Counted from the first letter of the stretch, positions 7,419 to 16,642 are shown. The stretch: 58,459 bases of DNA from CAMCHP01 sp036835325 (GCA_036835325.1 DAITMF010000016.1:1-58459); one strand, 5' to 3'. Numbers and translations are program-made. Notes: a model not told the origin generated them from the sequence alone.

Positions 7419-9345
7419 ATGCCGCTTTCGAACGTTTGGGCACATGCAAACGGGTAGTGGTGCCGTCTTTCGGGTTTGAATCTTGCTCCATTTTTGCGTG
7501 CAGTTGCCGCGACAGCGACTGGATTAATTTATTGCCAAACGCGTTTTGCCGAACATTGTCAGCGATAAAACCAACGCCATTGTCGCGAACGGTCAAATGG
7601 TATTGGTCTTGCTCTTCGGAGAACGCAATGCTGACGATGCCCTTCTGTTCATTCGGGAAGGCATGCTTGAGTGTGTTGGATATAAGTTCGTTGATGATTA
7701 AGCCCAATGGAACAAGCGTATCGACATCGAGTTCGATGGGTTGAATGTTGAGTTGCAGTTGAATACGGTCTTTGTCGATGGTATAGGTCGTGAAGAGTTC
7801 TTCGCAGAGGTTTGATAAATAGTCAGACATCGAGACGCCCGTCAGGTTATCGCGTTGGTAGAGGTTTTGGTGGATGAGGGCCATCGAGCGCACACGGCTT
7901 TGACCATCGTTAATGGCTTGTTGTATTTCTGTGTTTTCGATGGACCTCCCTTGAAGGGAAAGCAGGCTTGACACGATCTGGAGGTTGTTTTTAACCCGGT
8001 GATGGATTTCACGGAGCAAAATTTCTTTATCGCCCAAGGCAACGCCAAGCTCCTTCTTGCGCTTGTTGTACTTGAACACGAGAACAGTGAGTATGGAACT
8101 AAGCACCAATGCGATGCAAAGTCCGAGGCTACCGTAGAAGATGGTGCGCGATTTTTGCGCAATGATGGCTGTTGATGCTTCATTTTCAGCATTGAGCAAA
8201 GCGTTTCGGTTGCGTTCTTCGGCGACTTCGAACTTGGCGTCTTTTTCGGCGATGATCTCCATGATGTCTTTGTTTGAAATGGAGTCGTTGATGGCCATAT
8301 AATTTCGGTAGTAGCCCAGCGCATCTTTGAAGTTTCCGAGTTGTTCGTGCGAGCGTGCGAGGTAGTCGAAGGCGGTCAATTGGTGGTTCAGTGATTGATG
8401 GCGTTCACGATTTTCAAGGATAAGCGAGGCTTGTTCGATGCTTTCTTGGTAGTTGCCTAGTTCGTAGAGTACGGAAGTGAGATTGGTGCGCGATTCACTG
8501 ATGTTGTAGTGGCTTTCGAGTGTTTCACGCAGGTTAAGGGCTGTAAGGTGGTACTTGTAGGCCTTTTCGAGGTTTCCGCGTTCGCGTTCCAAGTGGCCCA
8601 TAAAATCGAAGTGAAAGCCTAATCCCCATTTGGAGTCGAGCAAGCTGTCAAGGTGGCCTTGTTGTTTAAGGTGGTATTCGGCTTCGTCGAGCCGTTTGAG
8701 GTCGACATAAAGAAGCCCAAGGTTGGCGTGCACATTGGCACGTCCGAGGGTGTCATCGGTCTGCTCATAGAGCGTCAAAGCCTCTTTGTAGCGCTCTTCA
8801 GCCTTGTCGTTCTGGTTGAGGTTGTTGTAAAAGATGGCCAATCCGTTCAGTGCATCGGCCATTCCTGACGGTTGGTTGCGGTGTTTTTCAAGTTCGTACA
8901 CCTCGGTCAAGTAGCGTTGCGCATCGGTATTGTAGCCCATAAACATGTGCATGCTGCCGAGGTGGTCTGCTGCGATGATGCGTTTTGTGGTATCGTTGTG
9001 CCGTGTGAAGTAGTCGTGGCATACTTTGAACGATGCAATGCTTTTCACGTAGCTCCCCATCCAGCGGTCGGCCGCGGCCTCGAGTTTCAGTGCCTCTGCC
9101 CATCGGGTGCTGTCGTTCAGTTGCAAGGCGGCTTCTTTCGCAATAGTGGTGAATTCGGCAACGTATTCTTTGTCGATTTCATAGGCGATTTCTGCAGCCT
9201 GTAGCGCGCGATCGAACCGTGCATCTGTGTTTTTGCTGTTTTGAATCGTTCGGTGCAAACTATCGGCTGATAAGGATTTTTGGCCTGAGGTGGTCATCCC
9301 CGCCAGGGCAAATCCCAAGCCAAATACCCATGCAATTCGGTTCAT
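7417..9345 (-). CDS. TPR-containing sensor histidine kinase (HisKA_2 / HWE-like)
   Basis: This 642-aa protein has a cleavable-type signal (residues 1-21), about six tetratricopeptide repeats between residues 90 and 345, and a coiled linker. One membrane segment (402-425) precedes a cytoplasmic kinase. The phospho-acceptor box is REIHHRVKNNLQ at 446-456 (acceptor probably His448 or the adjacent His449), and the ATPase shows the N box INELISNTLKHAF (551-563) and DNGVGF (588-593). This periplasmic TPR plus HisKA_2 plan is typical of Bacteroidota kinases. No response regulator is adjacent. Its ATG overlaps the stop of a 65-aa ORF in an ATGA, indicating translational coupling. Confidence 0.92.
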   Translation of the reverse strand: MNRIAWVFGLGFALAGMTTSGQKSLSADSLHRTIQNSKNTDARFDRALQAAEIAYEIDKEYVAEFTTIAKEAALQLNDSTRWAEALKLEAAADRWMGSYVKSIASFKVCHDYFTRHNDTTKRIIAADHLGSMHMFMGYNTDAQRYLTEVYELEKHRNQPSGMADALNGLAIFYNNLNQNDKAEERYKEALTLYEQTDDTLGRANVHANLGLLYVDLKRLDEAEYHLKQQGHLDSLLDSKWGLGFHFDFMGHLERERGNLEKAYKYHLTALNLRETLESHYNISESRTNLTSVLYELGNYQESIEQASLILENRERHQSLNHQLTAFDYLARSHEQLGNFKDALGYYRNYMAINDSISNKDIMEIIAEKDAKFEVAEERNRNALLNAENEASTAIIAQKSRTIFYGSLGLCIALVLSSILTVLVFKYNKRKKELGVALGDKEILLREIHHRVKNNLQIVSSLLSLQGRSIENTEIQQAINDGQSRVRSMALIHQNLYQRDNLTGVSMSDYLSNLCEELFTTYTIDKDRIQLQLNIQPIELDVDTLVPLGLIINELISNTLKHAFPNEQKGIVSIAFSEEQDQYHLTVRDNGVGFIADNVRQNAFGNKLIQSLSRQLHAKMEQDSNPKDGTTTRLHVPKRSKAA

Positions 9346-9539
9346 TTTCTACCTCCATTTTGCAGGTTTGCAAAGCCCAAAAGGGCGTCTAATTCATTGA
9401 GTTCCTTAAGCAGCTGCGCCAACACAGAGCGCTGTTCAATTGCTTCGAATGCCAGTTCGTAGGCTTCAGCTCCCGGAATGGAATGAATTCGGTGAATGTC
9501 CATGCCTTGTTGTTTAAGCCGAAAGGACGCTTTATGCAT
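9342..9539 (-). CDS. Small ORF (65 aa) coupled to the sensor kinase
   Basis: This short, unrecognised protein is mostly helical and charged, with a central AYELAFEAIEQRS stretch and a C-terminal ELNELDALLGFANLQ amphipathic segment. The ATGA overlap with the kinase start (9342-9345) is the main evidence that it is translated. A later start at the second Met (residue 13) is possible. It has no signal peptide and no membrane segment. It could be a small regulator of the kinase, or only a coupling leader. Confidence 0.5.
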   Translation of the reverse strand: MHKASFRLKQQGMDIHRIHSIPGAEAYELAFEAIEQRSVLAQLLKELNELDALLGFANLQNGGRK

Positions 9540-9566
9540 TTACACGCTGGTCACCTTTTTGGGTGA

Positions 9567-9590
9567 TTTTTGGATGGATGGGGATGGATG
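9567..9590 (-). repeat. Dispersed CATCCATCC element 2 (tandem, with A-tract)
   Basis: Two cores (plus-strand GGATGGATG at 9572 and 9582) lie behind five T's at 9567-9571, in the leader of the 65-aa ORF. Confidence 0.8.
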
Positions 9591-9614
9591 GCGCGAAAAG
9601 AGGCGTCGAAATTC

Positions 9615-10595
9615 TCAAGGCAGCAGCAGTACACTGCCGAGTTTTCGTTCGCTCAGTACGTAGGTAAACGCTTGTGCTGCGTCGTCGAGCGGATAGCTTC
9701 GGTCAATCAACGGCTTTAATTTTCCATTGGTGAGCAGTTCAGCGATGACTTCAAGGCTGTCTTCGATTTTCTTGGGGATGGGGAAGCGTACCTTGGCTTT
9801 TTTCATGAAGGGCGCTGCCAGTGAAAGCCACACGTTTTCACTGCCCGAGCCCAACTCCGATGAAAGGTAGCAGCCGCCATGCTTTAGCAATGGCTTGCAG
9901 ATTGCGAAGCGCGATTTACCGACGGCATCGAAAACGAAGTCGTAGCGGTTTTGCATTGCGAGAAAGTTTTCATGGGCGGCATCAATGAGGTGTTTGACAC
10001 CGAGTGAACTGAGTGCTGCTGCGGCCCTTGCGGCATTTGAAACATAACGCGAGTCGTACACGCCTGTGCATGCAATGCCGCGGGCTTGCAAGATTTGAAT
10101 CATCGCCGAACCAATGGCGCCGGTAACGCCATAAACAAGTACATGTTCGTCGCCTTTCAGTTTGGCATGTGCCAAAAAACCAACCGCATAGTGTGCGCCT
10201 TCGGTAACGGCTGCTGCCGTTTCAAACGGGATGTCGTTGGGGAGTTTGATCATTGGAGTGGAGGCATCCACCACGGTGTACTCGGCATGTGACCCGGTTC
10301 CATGGTCGTGAAAGCCCAAAACGCGATCGCCCACTTTAAAGTGGGGTATATCGCTTCCAACGGCGTCAATTACCCCGGCAAAATCGGTTCCGGTGGCCGC
10401 GCGTCGCGGTTTCGGCCATCCGACGAAGAAGCGAAAGATATAAGGTGAGCCGTTCAGCACTGACGTATCGGTGCGGTTTACAGAACACGCGTGCACCTTG
10501 ATGCGTACTTGGTTTTTGGCGGGCACCGGAGTCGGTTGTTCAACGATTTCCAAGTGATTCGGGTCGGTGTAGGTCTTCCGCCAAGTGGTTTTCAT
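9615..10595 (-). CDS. Zinc-less MDR-family NAD(P)-dependent dehydrogenase / quinone oxidoreductase-like
   Basis: The frame opens at 10706, but ATG 10595 (MKTTWRKTY) gives a normal 326-aa family length. The 37-residue extension would be hydrophobic and would overlap the next gene's leader. The protein has the N-terminal GroES-like fold (GTDFAGVIDAVGSDI, KVGDRVLGF) and a Rossmann nucleotide-binding region with VYGVTGAIGSAMIQ. The structural and catalytic zinc ligands of alcohol dehydrogenases are not apparent, which points to a quinone-oxidoreductase or enoyl-reductase type. It is a single gene, divergent from the helicase. The substrate is unknown. Confidence 0.88.
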   Translation of the reverse strand: MKTTWRKTYTDPNHLEIVEQPTPVPAKNQVRIKVHACSVNRTDTSVLNGSPYIFRFFVGWPKPRRAATGTDFAGVIDAVGSDIPHFKVGDRVLGFHDHGTGSHAEYTVVDASTPMIKLPNDIPFETAAAVTEGAHYAVGFLAHAKLKGDEHVLVYGVTGAIGSAMIQILQARGIACTGVYDSRYVSNAARAAAALSSLGVKHLIDAAHENFLAMQNRYDFVFDAVGKSRFAICKPLLKHGGCYLSSELGSGSENVWLSLAAPFMKKAKVRFPIPKKIEDSLEVIAELLTNGKLKPLIDRSYPLDDAAQAFTYVLSERKLGSVLLLP

Positions 10596-10760
10596 CGCGA
10601 TCAGGTGTTTGTTCGTTGGTATGACGAATTGAGCGTGTAGAAAGTAACATCCCGGAACGGAAATAAAAAAAAGACCAACGGCTATAAAGTTGTGCCAGTA
10701 CCGCATGTCGAGCAGCCGAATCGACCTGCTAGTTTTGGCTCAACATTAAACCGCACTGCC

Positions 10761-13091
10761 ATGACCGCCGGTCAAGCTCAGAATCAATACCTTCACAGCG
10801 TGGAGCTTCAGGTAACCAACAAATTGAAACTTGCGGCTGATTTTATCAACCGCACACATCAGCACGTTTTCTTGACAGGCAAAGCGGGGACGGGTAAAAC
10901 CACCTTTCTTCGTCAATTGGCTGCAAGCACGCACAAACGGCATGTGATTGTTGCGCCAACGGGCATTGCCGCCTTGAACGCCGGCGGAATGACCATTCAC
11001 TCGTTGTTTTTGCTGCCGCCGTCAACTTTCATTCCCGATCGCAATTTCAAGGCGCCGCCATGGGCGGGAACGCGCATTGTGACTCCCGATGACCTCGTGA
11101 AGGTGCACCGCATCAATGCCCGCCGCAAGAAGATCTTGCGCAACATTGAGCTGCTCATCATCGACGAGGTGAGTATGCTGAGGGCCGATTTGCTCGATGC
11201 CATCGACTTCCGACTGCGGTATGTCAAGCGCAATTACCAAGAGCCTTTCGGTGGAGTGCAGCTGCTCATGATCGGCGATTTGTACCAGCTTCCACCGATT
11301 GTGAAAGAGGAAGAAGCGCCGCTGTTGCAGCCCTATTACAAGCATTCTTTTTTCTTTGAGTCTCAGGCCCTTCGCCATAGCACCTTTGTAACCGTTGAGC
11401 TCGATACCATATTCAGGCAAACCGACAACCGCTTCGTTGATTTGTTGAACGCCTTGCGCAACAACACCTTAACTTCCACCGACGTTGATCTTCTCAATGC
11501 GCACTACCGGAGTGCCGAAGAAGTTGAGGCCATGGAAGAGGTCATCACCCTTACTACCCACAATTATCGGGCCGAAGACATCAACGAAAAGGCCCTCCGC
11601 GAGTTAAAGGGGCAGGAATTTCGCTACAACGCGCACATTGAAGGCGAGTTCCCCGAAGCCATTCATCCCATACCCGATGTGCTGCGCTTGAAAGAAGGCG
11701 CGCAGGTGATGTTCGTGCGCAACGACAGCTCAGGGCAGAACCGCTATTACAATGGCTTGCTGGCCACTGTGACTTCATTGGGGACGGATGAACTCGGTAT
11801 ACCTGAGATCACTGTTGAGATGGTTGACGACCGTCGCGAGTTCACCTTGGTGAAAGAAACCTGGCTCAATGTTCGGTTCGATCACAATGCGAAAACCAAC
11901 GAAAACGAAGAAGTTGAGATTGGTAAATTCGAGCATTACCCCATCAAGCTGGCCTGGGCGATTACGGTGCACAAAAGCCAAGGGCTCACCTTCGACAAGG
12001 CCATTGTTGATGTAGGCAAAGCCTTCGCTGCCGGACAGGTGTATGTGGCCCTTTCGCGTTTGCGTTCTTTGGACGGATTGATTCTACGCACCAAGATCAA
12101 TCCGGCCGTGGTTGCTACTGACCCTACGGTGGTAGGGTTCACTGAACAACAGCCGGGTGATGAGGTGCTTGGCGACCGCTTCGCTACCGGGCAGGTTGAG
12201 TACCTGCGCCGAACCTTGCATGTATCGTACGACTTCAGCACCTTGGTGGCTGAACTGAAGCACATTGACGACAAGTATACCGGTAAGCTTGCCTTTGACG
12301 ATGCCAAGATGGATCTCGCCTTGACCGAGTTGAAGACATTGTTAAGTGACGAAGCGTCGACCTTGCGCAGTTTTCGCAACCAAATCGACAAATTGCTCCA
12401 AGAGCAGAACTCGGCTTTGCTCTATGAACGTCTCGAGAAGGCACGTCAGTACTACGACGGCCGCTTGCGCGACTGGCTGAAGCACTTGCTCGCGCACATT
12501 GCATGTGCACGCAGGTACGCGCAAGTGAAGCTTTACATTGACGACCTCGAAGGTTTTGATGTTCTGCTTCAAAATCAACGTGAGCGAATTGCCAAAGCCG
12601 CATGGCTTGCTGAATCAATACTTACAGGTAAAGCGTTGGAAGGCGGTGAAGCAGCGATTGCCGAAGTCAAACGCGATCGGGCGCTGCTGCTTACTGCAGC
12701 TGATGAAATCGCCACTGCACGGCCTCGTCCGACAAAAAAGCGTTCGGCAGTGGCGTCGAAAAAGAAAAATGCCAAAACGGGCGAGACTTACCGTATCACC
12801 GAACAAATGTTCTTGTCAGGTCAAACCATTCAGGAGATTGCCAAGGCCCGTAATTTGGCCGATAGCACCATTGAAAGTCATGTTATTAAAGCCGTGATGC
12901 AGGGTACTGTTCCGCGGCAGCGCTACATCAGTGATAAGGCATTCGAGGCCATTCGCACTGAATTGATGCGCGATAACGACGAGCTTGATGTGTCACGTGT
13001 GGTTCGTGCCTTGGGCGAAGAATACACCTACAACCAGGTGCGAACGGTTGTTAAACTTATCCAACCGGCTGTTGATGAAGACGAAGACTGA
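10761..13091 (+). CDS. Pif1/RecD-like helicase with C-terminal helix-turn-helix domain
   Basis: ATG 10761 (MTAGQAQ) is preferred over the frame opening at 10692, giving 776 aa. Walker A is FLTGKAGTGKTTF and Walker B is IIDEVSML, typical of the Pif1/RecD superfamily 1 helicases. Further motifs include GDLYQLPP and the late motif WAITVHKSQGLTFDKA, with VALSRLRSLDG near the end of the motor. The C-terminal 100 residues carry an HTH_40-like segment (TEQMFLSGQTIQEIAKARNL) also found at the end of RecQ-type helicases. It probably acts in DNA repair or replication. It is followed 52 bp later by upp, which has its own promoter. Confidence 0.9.
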   Translation: MTAGQAQNQYLHSVELQVTNKLKLAADFINRTHQHVFLTGKAGTGKTTFLRQLAASTHKRHVIVAPTGIAALNAGGMTIHSLFLLPPSTFIPDRNFKAPPWAGTRIVTPDDLVKVHRINARRKKILRNIELLIIDEVSMLRADLLDAIDFRLRYVKRNYQEPFGGVQLLMIGDLYQLPPIVKEEEAPLLQPYYKHSFFFESQALRHSTFVTVELDTIFRQTDNRFVDLLNALRNNTLTSTDVDLLNAHYRSAEEVEAMEEVITLTTHNYRAEDINEKALRELKGQEFRYNAHIEGEFPEAIHPIPDVLRLKEGAQVMFVRNDSSGQNRYYNGLLATVTSLGTDELGIPEITVEMVDDRREFTLVKETWLNVRFDHNAKTNENEEVEIGKFEHYPIKLAWAITVHKSQGLTFDKAIVDVGKAFAAGQVYVALSRLRSLDGLILRTKINPAVVATDPTVVGFTEQQPGDEVLGDRFATGQVEYLRRTLHVSYDFSTLVAELKHIDDKYTGKLAFDDAKMDLALTELKTLLSDEASTLRSFRNQIDKLLQEQNSALLYERLEKARQYYDGRLRDWLKHLLAHIACARRYAQVKLYIDDLEGFDVLLQNQRERIAKAAWLAESILTGKALEGGEAAIAEVKRDRALLLTAADEIATARPRPTKKRSAVASKKKNAKTGETYRITEQMFLSGQTIQEIAKARNLADSTIESHVIKAVMQGTVPRQRYISDKAFEAIRTELMRDNDELDVSRVVRALGEEYTYNQVRTVVKLIQPAVDEDED

Positions 13092-13093
13092 CC

Positions 13094-13121
13094 TTGGCAA
13101 CCTTTTGTATTCGTACCTTTG
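13094..13121 (+). promoter_or_regulatory. Bacteroidota-type promoter for upp
   Basis: TTG at 13094-13096, a 17-bp spacer, then TACCTTTG at 13114-13121, an exact TAnnTTTG. The upp ATG follows 22 bp later. Confidence 0.65.
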
Positions 13122-13143
13122 AGGTCTACGAACACACGACGTC

Positions 13144-13794
13144 ATGGTGCACGACTTGAGCAAACAGAACTCGGTATTCAATACCTTTCTTTCTGAAATA
13201 CGCGATCATGAAATCCAAACCGATCGGATGCGCTTTCGCCGCAACCTTGAGCGCATGGGCGAGATCATGGCGTACGAAATTAGCAAGTCGCTGAATTACA
13301 CTCCCATTGACGTCGTGACACCGCTGGGTGAAGCCCAAGTAAACGTGCCGGAAGCTGACCCGGTATTGATTACCATTCTCCGTGCCGGACTGCCCTTTCA
13401 CCAAGGCTTCTTAAACCTTTTTGACCACGCTGACAATGGTTTTGTGTCGGCTTATCGCCGTGCACACAAAGGCGGTGACTTTGAAATTGAGATCGATTAT
13501 GTTTCTGCCCCTGACCTCCAAGATCAGGTGGTTGTGTTGATTGACCCGATGCTTGCGACGGGCTCATCGGTTGAATGCGCCTACCGTGCTTTGCGTACCA
13601 AGGGTACCGCAGCCCGTTGGATTATTGCCGCGGCCATCGCCAGCAAGCAAGGTGTTGATTTTGTGCGCAAGAACCTTCCTGCCGGGACTGAAATCTGGGC
13701 GGGCGCCATCGACGATGAGCTTACCGCACAGTCGTACATCGTGCCAGGCTTGGGCGATGCGGGAGATCTCGCCTACGGTCGGAAGAACAGCTAA
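13144..13794 (+). CDS. upp: Uracil phosphoribosyltransferase
   Basis: This 216-aa protein is the normal length for the family. The reaction joins uracil and PRPP to UMP in pyrimidine salvage. The PRPP-binding loop is VLIDPMLATGSS, with an upstream ITILRAGLPF element and a C-terminal uracil-binding YIVPGLGDAGD. It is cytoplasmic. It lies ten bases upstream of a small membrane protein gene, so the two may share a transcript. Confidence 0.95.
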   Translation: MVHDLSKQNSVFNTFLSEIRDHEIQTDRMRFRRNLERMGEIMAYEISKSLNYTPIDVVTPLGEAQVNVPEADPVLITILRAGLPFHQGFLNLFDHADNGFVSAYRRAHKGGDFEIEIDYVSAPDLQDQVVVLIDPMLATGSSVECAYRALRTKGTAARWIIAAAIASKQGVDFVRKNLPAGTEIWAGAIDDELTAQSYIVPGLGDAGDLAYGRKNS

Positions 13795-13804
13795 TTACAG
13801 CACA

Positions 13805-14254
13805 ATGGCATTTTTGGCAGAGTTACTTGGGTGGTGGTCACTTGCAATTGTGAAGTTTCTCTTCTTGCCTTGGGTCATGATCATTGCAGGCGGTAAAGGC
13901 TACCTTGAAACAGTTTTGGTTGCTTCAAGCGGCGCCGCCCTTGGGGTGTATGTGATTTCTTTTTTTGGCGAACGCTTGTTCATCTACCTCTCTGAACGTG
14001 AGCGTCGTAGAGGAAAAAAAGTATTTTCGAAAACCCGCCGCCGTCTTGTTGGGGTTAAAAGTCGCTTTGGCCTTGCCGGCTTGATTGCCATTTCGGCCCT
14101 GATATCCGTGCCCATTTCGGTATTGCTCGCAACCAAGTACTTCAGGCACGTGCGTTTCATGCGCGAGAAAATGGTTTTGGGGTTCTTCGTTTGGGCAAAT
14201 GTGCTTTCGCTGCTGGCCTTCGCGGTGAAAAACCTCATTCCGAATGCGCAGTAA
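13805..14254 (+). CDS. Hypothetical membrane protein (149 aa)
   Basis: The frame is open much further upstream inside upp; ATG 13805 (MAFLAELLGWWSL) is the sensible start, 10 bp after the upp stop. About four hydrophobic segments are visible, with a very basic loop (SERERRRGKKVFSKTRRR) between the second and third that fits a cytoplasmic side by the positive-inside rule. Its end overlaps the ATG of the following nucleotidase gene by 11 bp. I do not recognise a family. Confidence 0.8.
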   Translation: MAFLAELLGWWSLAIVKFLFLPWVMIIAGGKGYLETVLVASSGAALGVYVISFFGERLFIYLSERERRRGKKVFSKTRRRLVGVKSRFGLAGLIAISALISVPISVLLATKYFRHVRFMREKMVLGFFVWANVLSLLAFAVKNLIPNAQ

Positions 14255-14939
14255 ACACCTGATTTTCGACCTTGACCACACCTTGTGGGATTTTGAGTCA
14301 AACTCTCAGGAGACCTTGGCCGAATTGTACGATGTATTCGAACTCAAGGCAGCGGGAATTGCCGATGCAGAACGGTTCATTGAGTTGTATAAAATTGAGA
14401 ACGAGCGTTGTTGGGCGGATTATCGGAATGGACGGATGACCAAAGAGGTGCTTCGAAACGAGCGCTTTCTGCGTGCTTTGCGCATGTATGAATTGGAAGA
14501 TGAGGTGCTAGCGGCCCAATTGGCCAATGCCTACGTTGAACGCAGTCCGTCGAAAACGCGTTTGATGCCCGGTAGTATTGAGGTGCTCGAACACAGCCGC
14601 GACTTGGGGTACGAATTGCACATTCTAACCAATGGTTTCAAAGAGGTTCAGTACAGAAAACTGGAAGGCAGCAAGCTTTCGCCGTATTTTACCCATATCT
14701 TCACGTCTGAAGAAATAGGGTTTACCAAACCGCACGCGGGTGCATTCAACCATGCGCTAAAACAGGCCGGAGCACATCCCGAGAACACGTGGATGATTGG
14801 AGATAGCCTCGAAGCAGATGTCTTGGGCGCACATGCCGTGGGGCTTACAACGGTGCTCTACCATCCGCATGATGAACCTGAACCTGAAGTACCGCACTAT
14901 ACGGTGAAGCACCTGCTTGATTTGAAGGCGCTCCTGTAA
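14244..14939 (+). CDS. YjjG-family HAD pyrimidine 5'-nucleotidase
   Basis: This 231-aa HAD phosphatase has motif I DLDHTLWDF (nucleophile Asp), motif II ILTNGF, and motifs III/IV with K of FTKPHAG and MIGDSLEADVLGA. The LDHTLWDFE wording and length are characteristic of the YjjG group, which hydrolyses non-canonical or excess pyrimidine nucleoside monophosphates. Proximity to upp is consistent with pyrimidine housekeeping. Its ATG overlaps the previous gene by 11 bp, so translation is probably coupled. Confidence 0.92.
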   Translation: MRSKHLIFDLDHTLWDFESNSQETLAELYDVFELKAAGIADAERFIELYKIENERCWADYRNGRMTKEVLRNERFLRALRMYELEDEVLAAQLANAYVERSPSKTRLMPGSIEVLEHSRDLGYELHILTNGFKEVQYRKLEGSKLSPYFTHIFTSEEIGFTKPHAGAFNHALKQAGAHPENTWMIGDSLEADVLGAHAVGLTTVLYHPHDEPEPEVPHYTVKHLLDLKALL

Positions 14940-15040
14940 CCGAACCTCGGAAAGAGTGCATGAATGCCAAATGAACGACACCGGAGAGATTGACATCCTC
15001 TTGACCAATGTGAAATGAGTTACATGGGGACGGATCCCTC

Positions 15041-15060
15041 CATCCATCCCCCCAAAAAAA
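15041..15060 (+). repeat. Dispersed CATCCATCC element 3 (with A-tract)
   Basis: Core 15041-15049 followed by CCCC and seven A's (15054-15060), ending 10 bp before the ATG of the DUF3467 gene, where a ribosome-binding site would sit. Confidence 0.8.
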
Positions 15061-15070
15061 GAACAGCGCT

Positions 15071-15388
15071 ATGAGCGAACAACAAAAGCAAGGGCAACTC
15101 AACATAGAATTGCCGGAAGAAATTGCCCAAGGCATTTACTCAAACCTCGCCATTATCACCCATTCACCGGCTGAATTTGTCGTTGATTTTGTACGTGTAA
15201 TGCCGGGAATGCCCAAGGCACGCGTGCAAACACGCGTGATTGTGACGCCACAACACGCCAAGCGATTGGTGAAGGCCTTGCAAGATAACATTCGGAAATA
15301 CGAGCAGCAGCACGGCCCAATCAGCGAGACCAATGGTCCGGAGCACATCATTCCAATGAACTTCGGAGGACCGCAAGGCCAGGCTTGA
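15071..15388 (+). CDS. DUF3467 family protein
   Basis: This 105-aa protein has the DUF3467 pattern GIYSNLAIITHSPAEFVVDF followed by VQTRVIVTPQHAKRLVKAL. The family is widespread and small, with no established function. It is cytoplasmic, with no signal or membrane segment. A dispersed CATCCATCC plus A-tract element directly precedes the start. Its TGA stop abuts the stop of the convergent dihydroorotase-like gene with no base between them (15388/15389). Confidence 0.9.
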   Translation: MSEQQKQGQLNIELPEEIAQGIYSNLAIITHSPAEFVVDFVRVMPGMPKARVQTRVIVTPQHAKRLVKALQDNIRKYEQQHGPISETNGPEHIIPMNFGGPQGQA

Positions 15389-16642
15389 TTAAACCAGCAC
15401 TACGTGAGGTCCGCGGATGATGCCGTGTACCTTACCGGGTAGTGTGTGCCCAAGGTAGGGGTTGTTCCAGGCTTTGCTGATGTTCTGCCCTTTTGCGATG
15501 GTTTCTGCACCGTTCGCGGTAAACAGCGTGAGGTCAGCCGGTGCGCCTTTTTCGATTGCAGCAGCGCTCAATCCCAAGATTTCTCGTGGAGCAATGGCTG
15601 TGCGTTCAACGAAGCGTTCGGCGGTGATGCCGGCTGCGAGTGCTGCACTGAAGCACTGTTCGATGGCGCCGATTCCGAAGGTTGCTCGCACGAATTCCCG
15701 GTCTTTGTGCTCAACGTCTTCAGGGCGGTGGTCGCTGCAAATGGCGTCGATGGTTCCGTCATTGACTGCGCGAATCAGCGCTTTCCGGTCGGTTTCGTCG
15801 CGGAAAGGCGGCAACACTTTGAGGTTTGCATCAAAGCCTTCAAGGGCTTGATCGTTGAAGAAAAGGTGGTTGGCGCTAACCGAGCAGGTGACTTGGAGCC
15901 CTGATTTTTTCGCTTCGCGGATGAGCTTCACCGATTCTGCGGTTGAAATCGCCATCACGTGCATTCGGCCTCCGGTGTAGCGCAGCAGTTCCAAGTCGCG
16001 CTGCAAGCGAATCGTTTCAACCATTTCAGGAATCCCTTTCAGGCCGTTTCCGGTGCTGGTGAGTCCTTCGTGCATAACGCCTTTGCCAAGCAAGTCGGCG
16101 TCACACGCGTAAGCGCCAATGAGTGCTCCCAAACTGGTGCTGTACTCAAGTGCTCTGCGCATAAGTTCAGCGCGTTCAATGGGTTGGTCGTCGGTAAACA
16201 GCACTGCACCGGCCTGTTGCATGTCGTAGAGCTCTGAAAGTTGCTCACCTGCTCGCTTTTCACTCATGGTCGCAGCCGGCAGCACGCGAACGGCGTGGTT
16301 GGCACTTCGCGCAAGGATGTACTCAACTTTTGACCGATGGTCAATCGCCGGGTGTGTTCCCGGCATGGTCACCACGTGCGTAAACCCCCCTCTGGCGGCG
16401 GCGTCGAGGCCATTTGCCAAACCTTCTTTGTACTCTTCGCCCGGGTCGCGGAAGTCAGCACACAAATCAACCCAACCGGGCGAAATACAAAGACCGGGAA
16501 TCTGAATGGTTTCGGCGTCTCCGGCCTTGAGGTTCGCTTTGATGTCGCGGATTTCTCCGTTCTCAATAAGGATGTCACGCACAGCGCCATTTAAGGGCGA
16601 ATCGGGACTCACAATCGTGACTGATTTAAGAAGCCAGGCCAT
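15389..16642 (-). CDS. Dihydroorotase-like amidohydrolase, probably non-catalytic
   Basis: A 417-aa product is predicted from ATG 16642 (MAWLLKS); an upstream extension to 16717 would lie inside the BatA gene. The fold and sequence follow dihydroorotase (GFTHVVTMPGTHP, DGTIDAICSDH), but the metal ligands are gone. The DxHxH strand reads DLCADFRDPG (59-68), the HVST histidine is replaced in MHVMAIST, and the HHL pair reads ANHL (257-260). Comparable degenerate PyrC' proteins serve as structural partners of aspartate transcarbamoylase in other bacteria; that role here is inference. It overlaps the BatA-protein stop by one base (TGATG), so the pair is translationally coupled. Confidence 0.85.
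   Translation of the reverse strand: MAWLLKSVTIVSPDSPLNGAVRDILIENGEIRDIKANLKAGDAETIQIPGLCISPGWVDLCADFRDPGEEYKEGLANGLDAAARGGFTHVVTMPGTHPAIDHRSKVEYILARSANHAVRVLPAATMSEKRAGEQLSELYDMQQAGAVLFTDDQPIERAELMRRALEYSTSLGALIGAYACDADLLGKGVMHEGLTSTGNGLKGIPEMVETIRLQRDLELLRYTGGRMHVMAISTAESVKLIREAKKSGLQVTCSVSANHLFFNDQALEGFDANLKVLPPFRDETDRKALIRAVNDGTIDAICSDHRPEDVEHKDREFVRATFGIGAIEQCFSAALAAGITAERFVERTAIAPREILGLSAAAIEKGAPADLTLFTANGAETIAKGQNISKAWNNPYLGHTLPGKVHGIIRGPHVVLV

Noticed and set aside
10596..10706. Longer start for the MDR dehydrogenase with an N-terminal hydrophobic segment
   Set aside because: The extra 37 residues are unusual for the family and would overlap the helicase leader.
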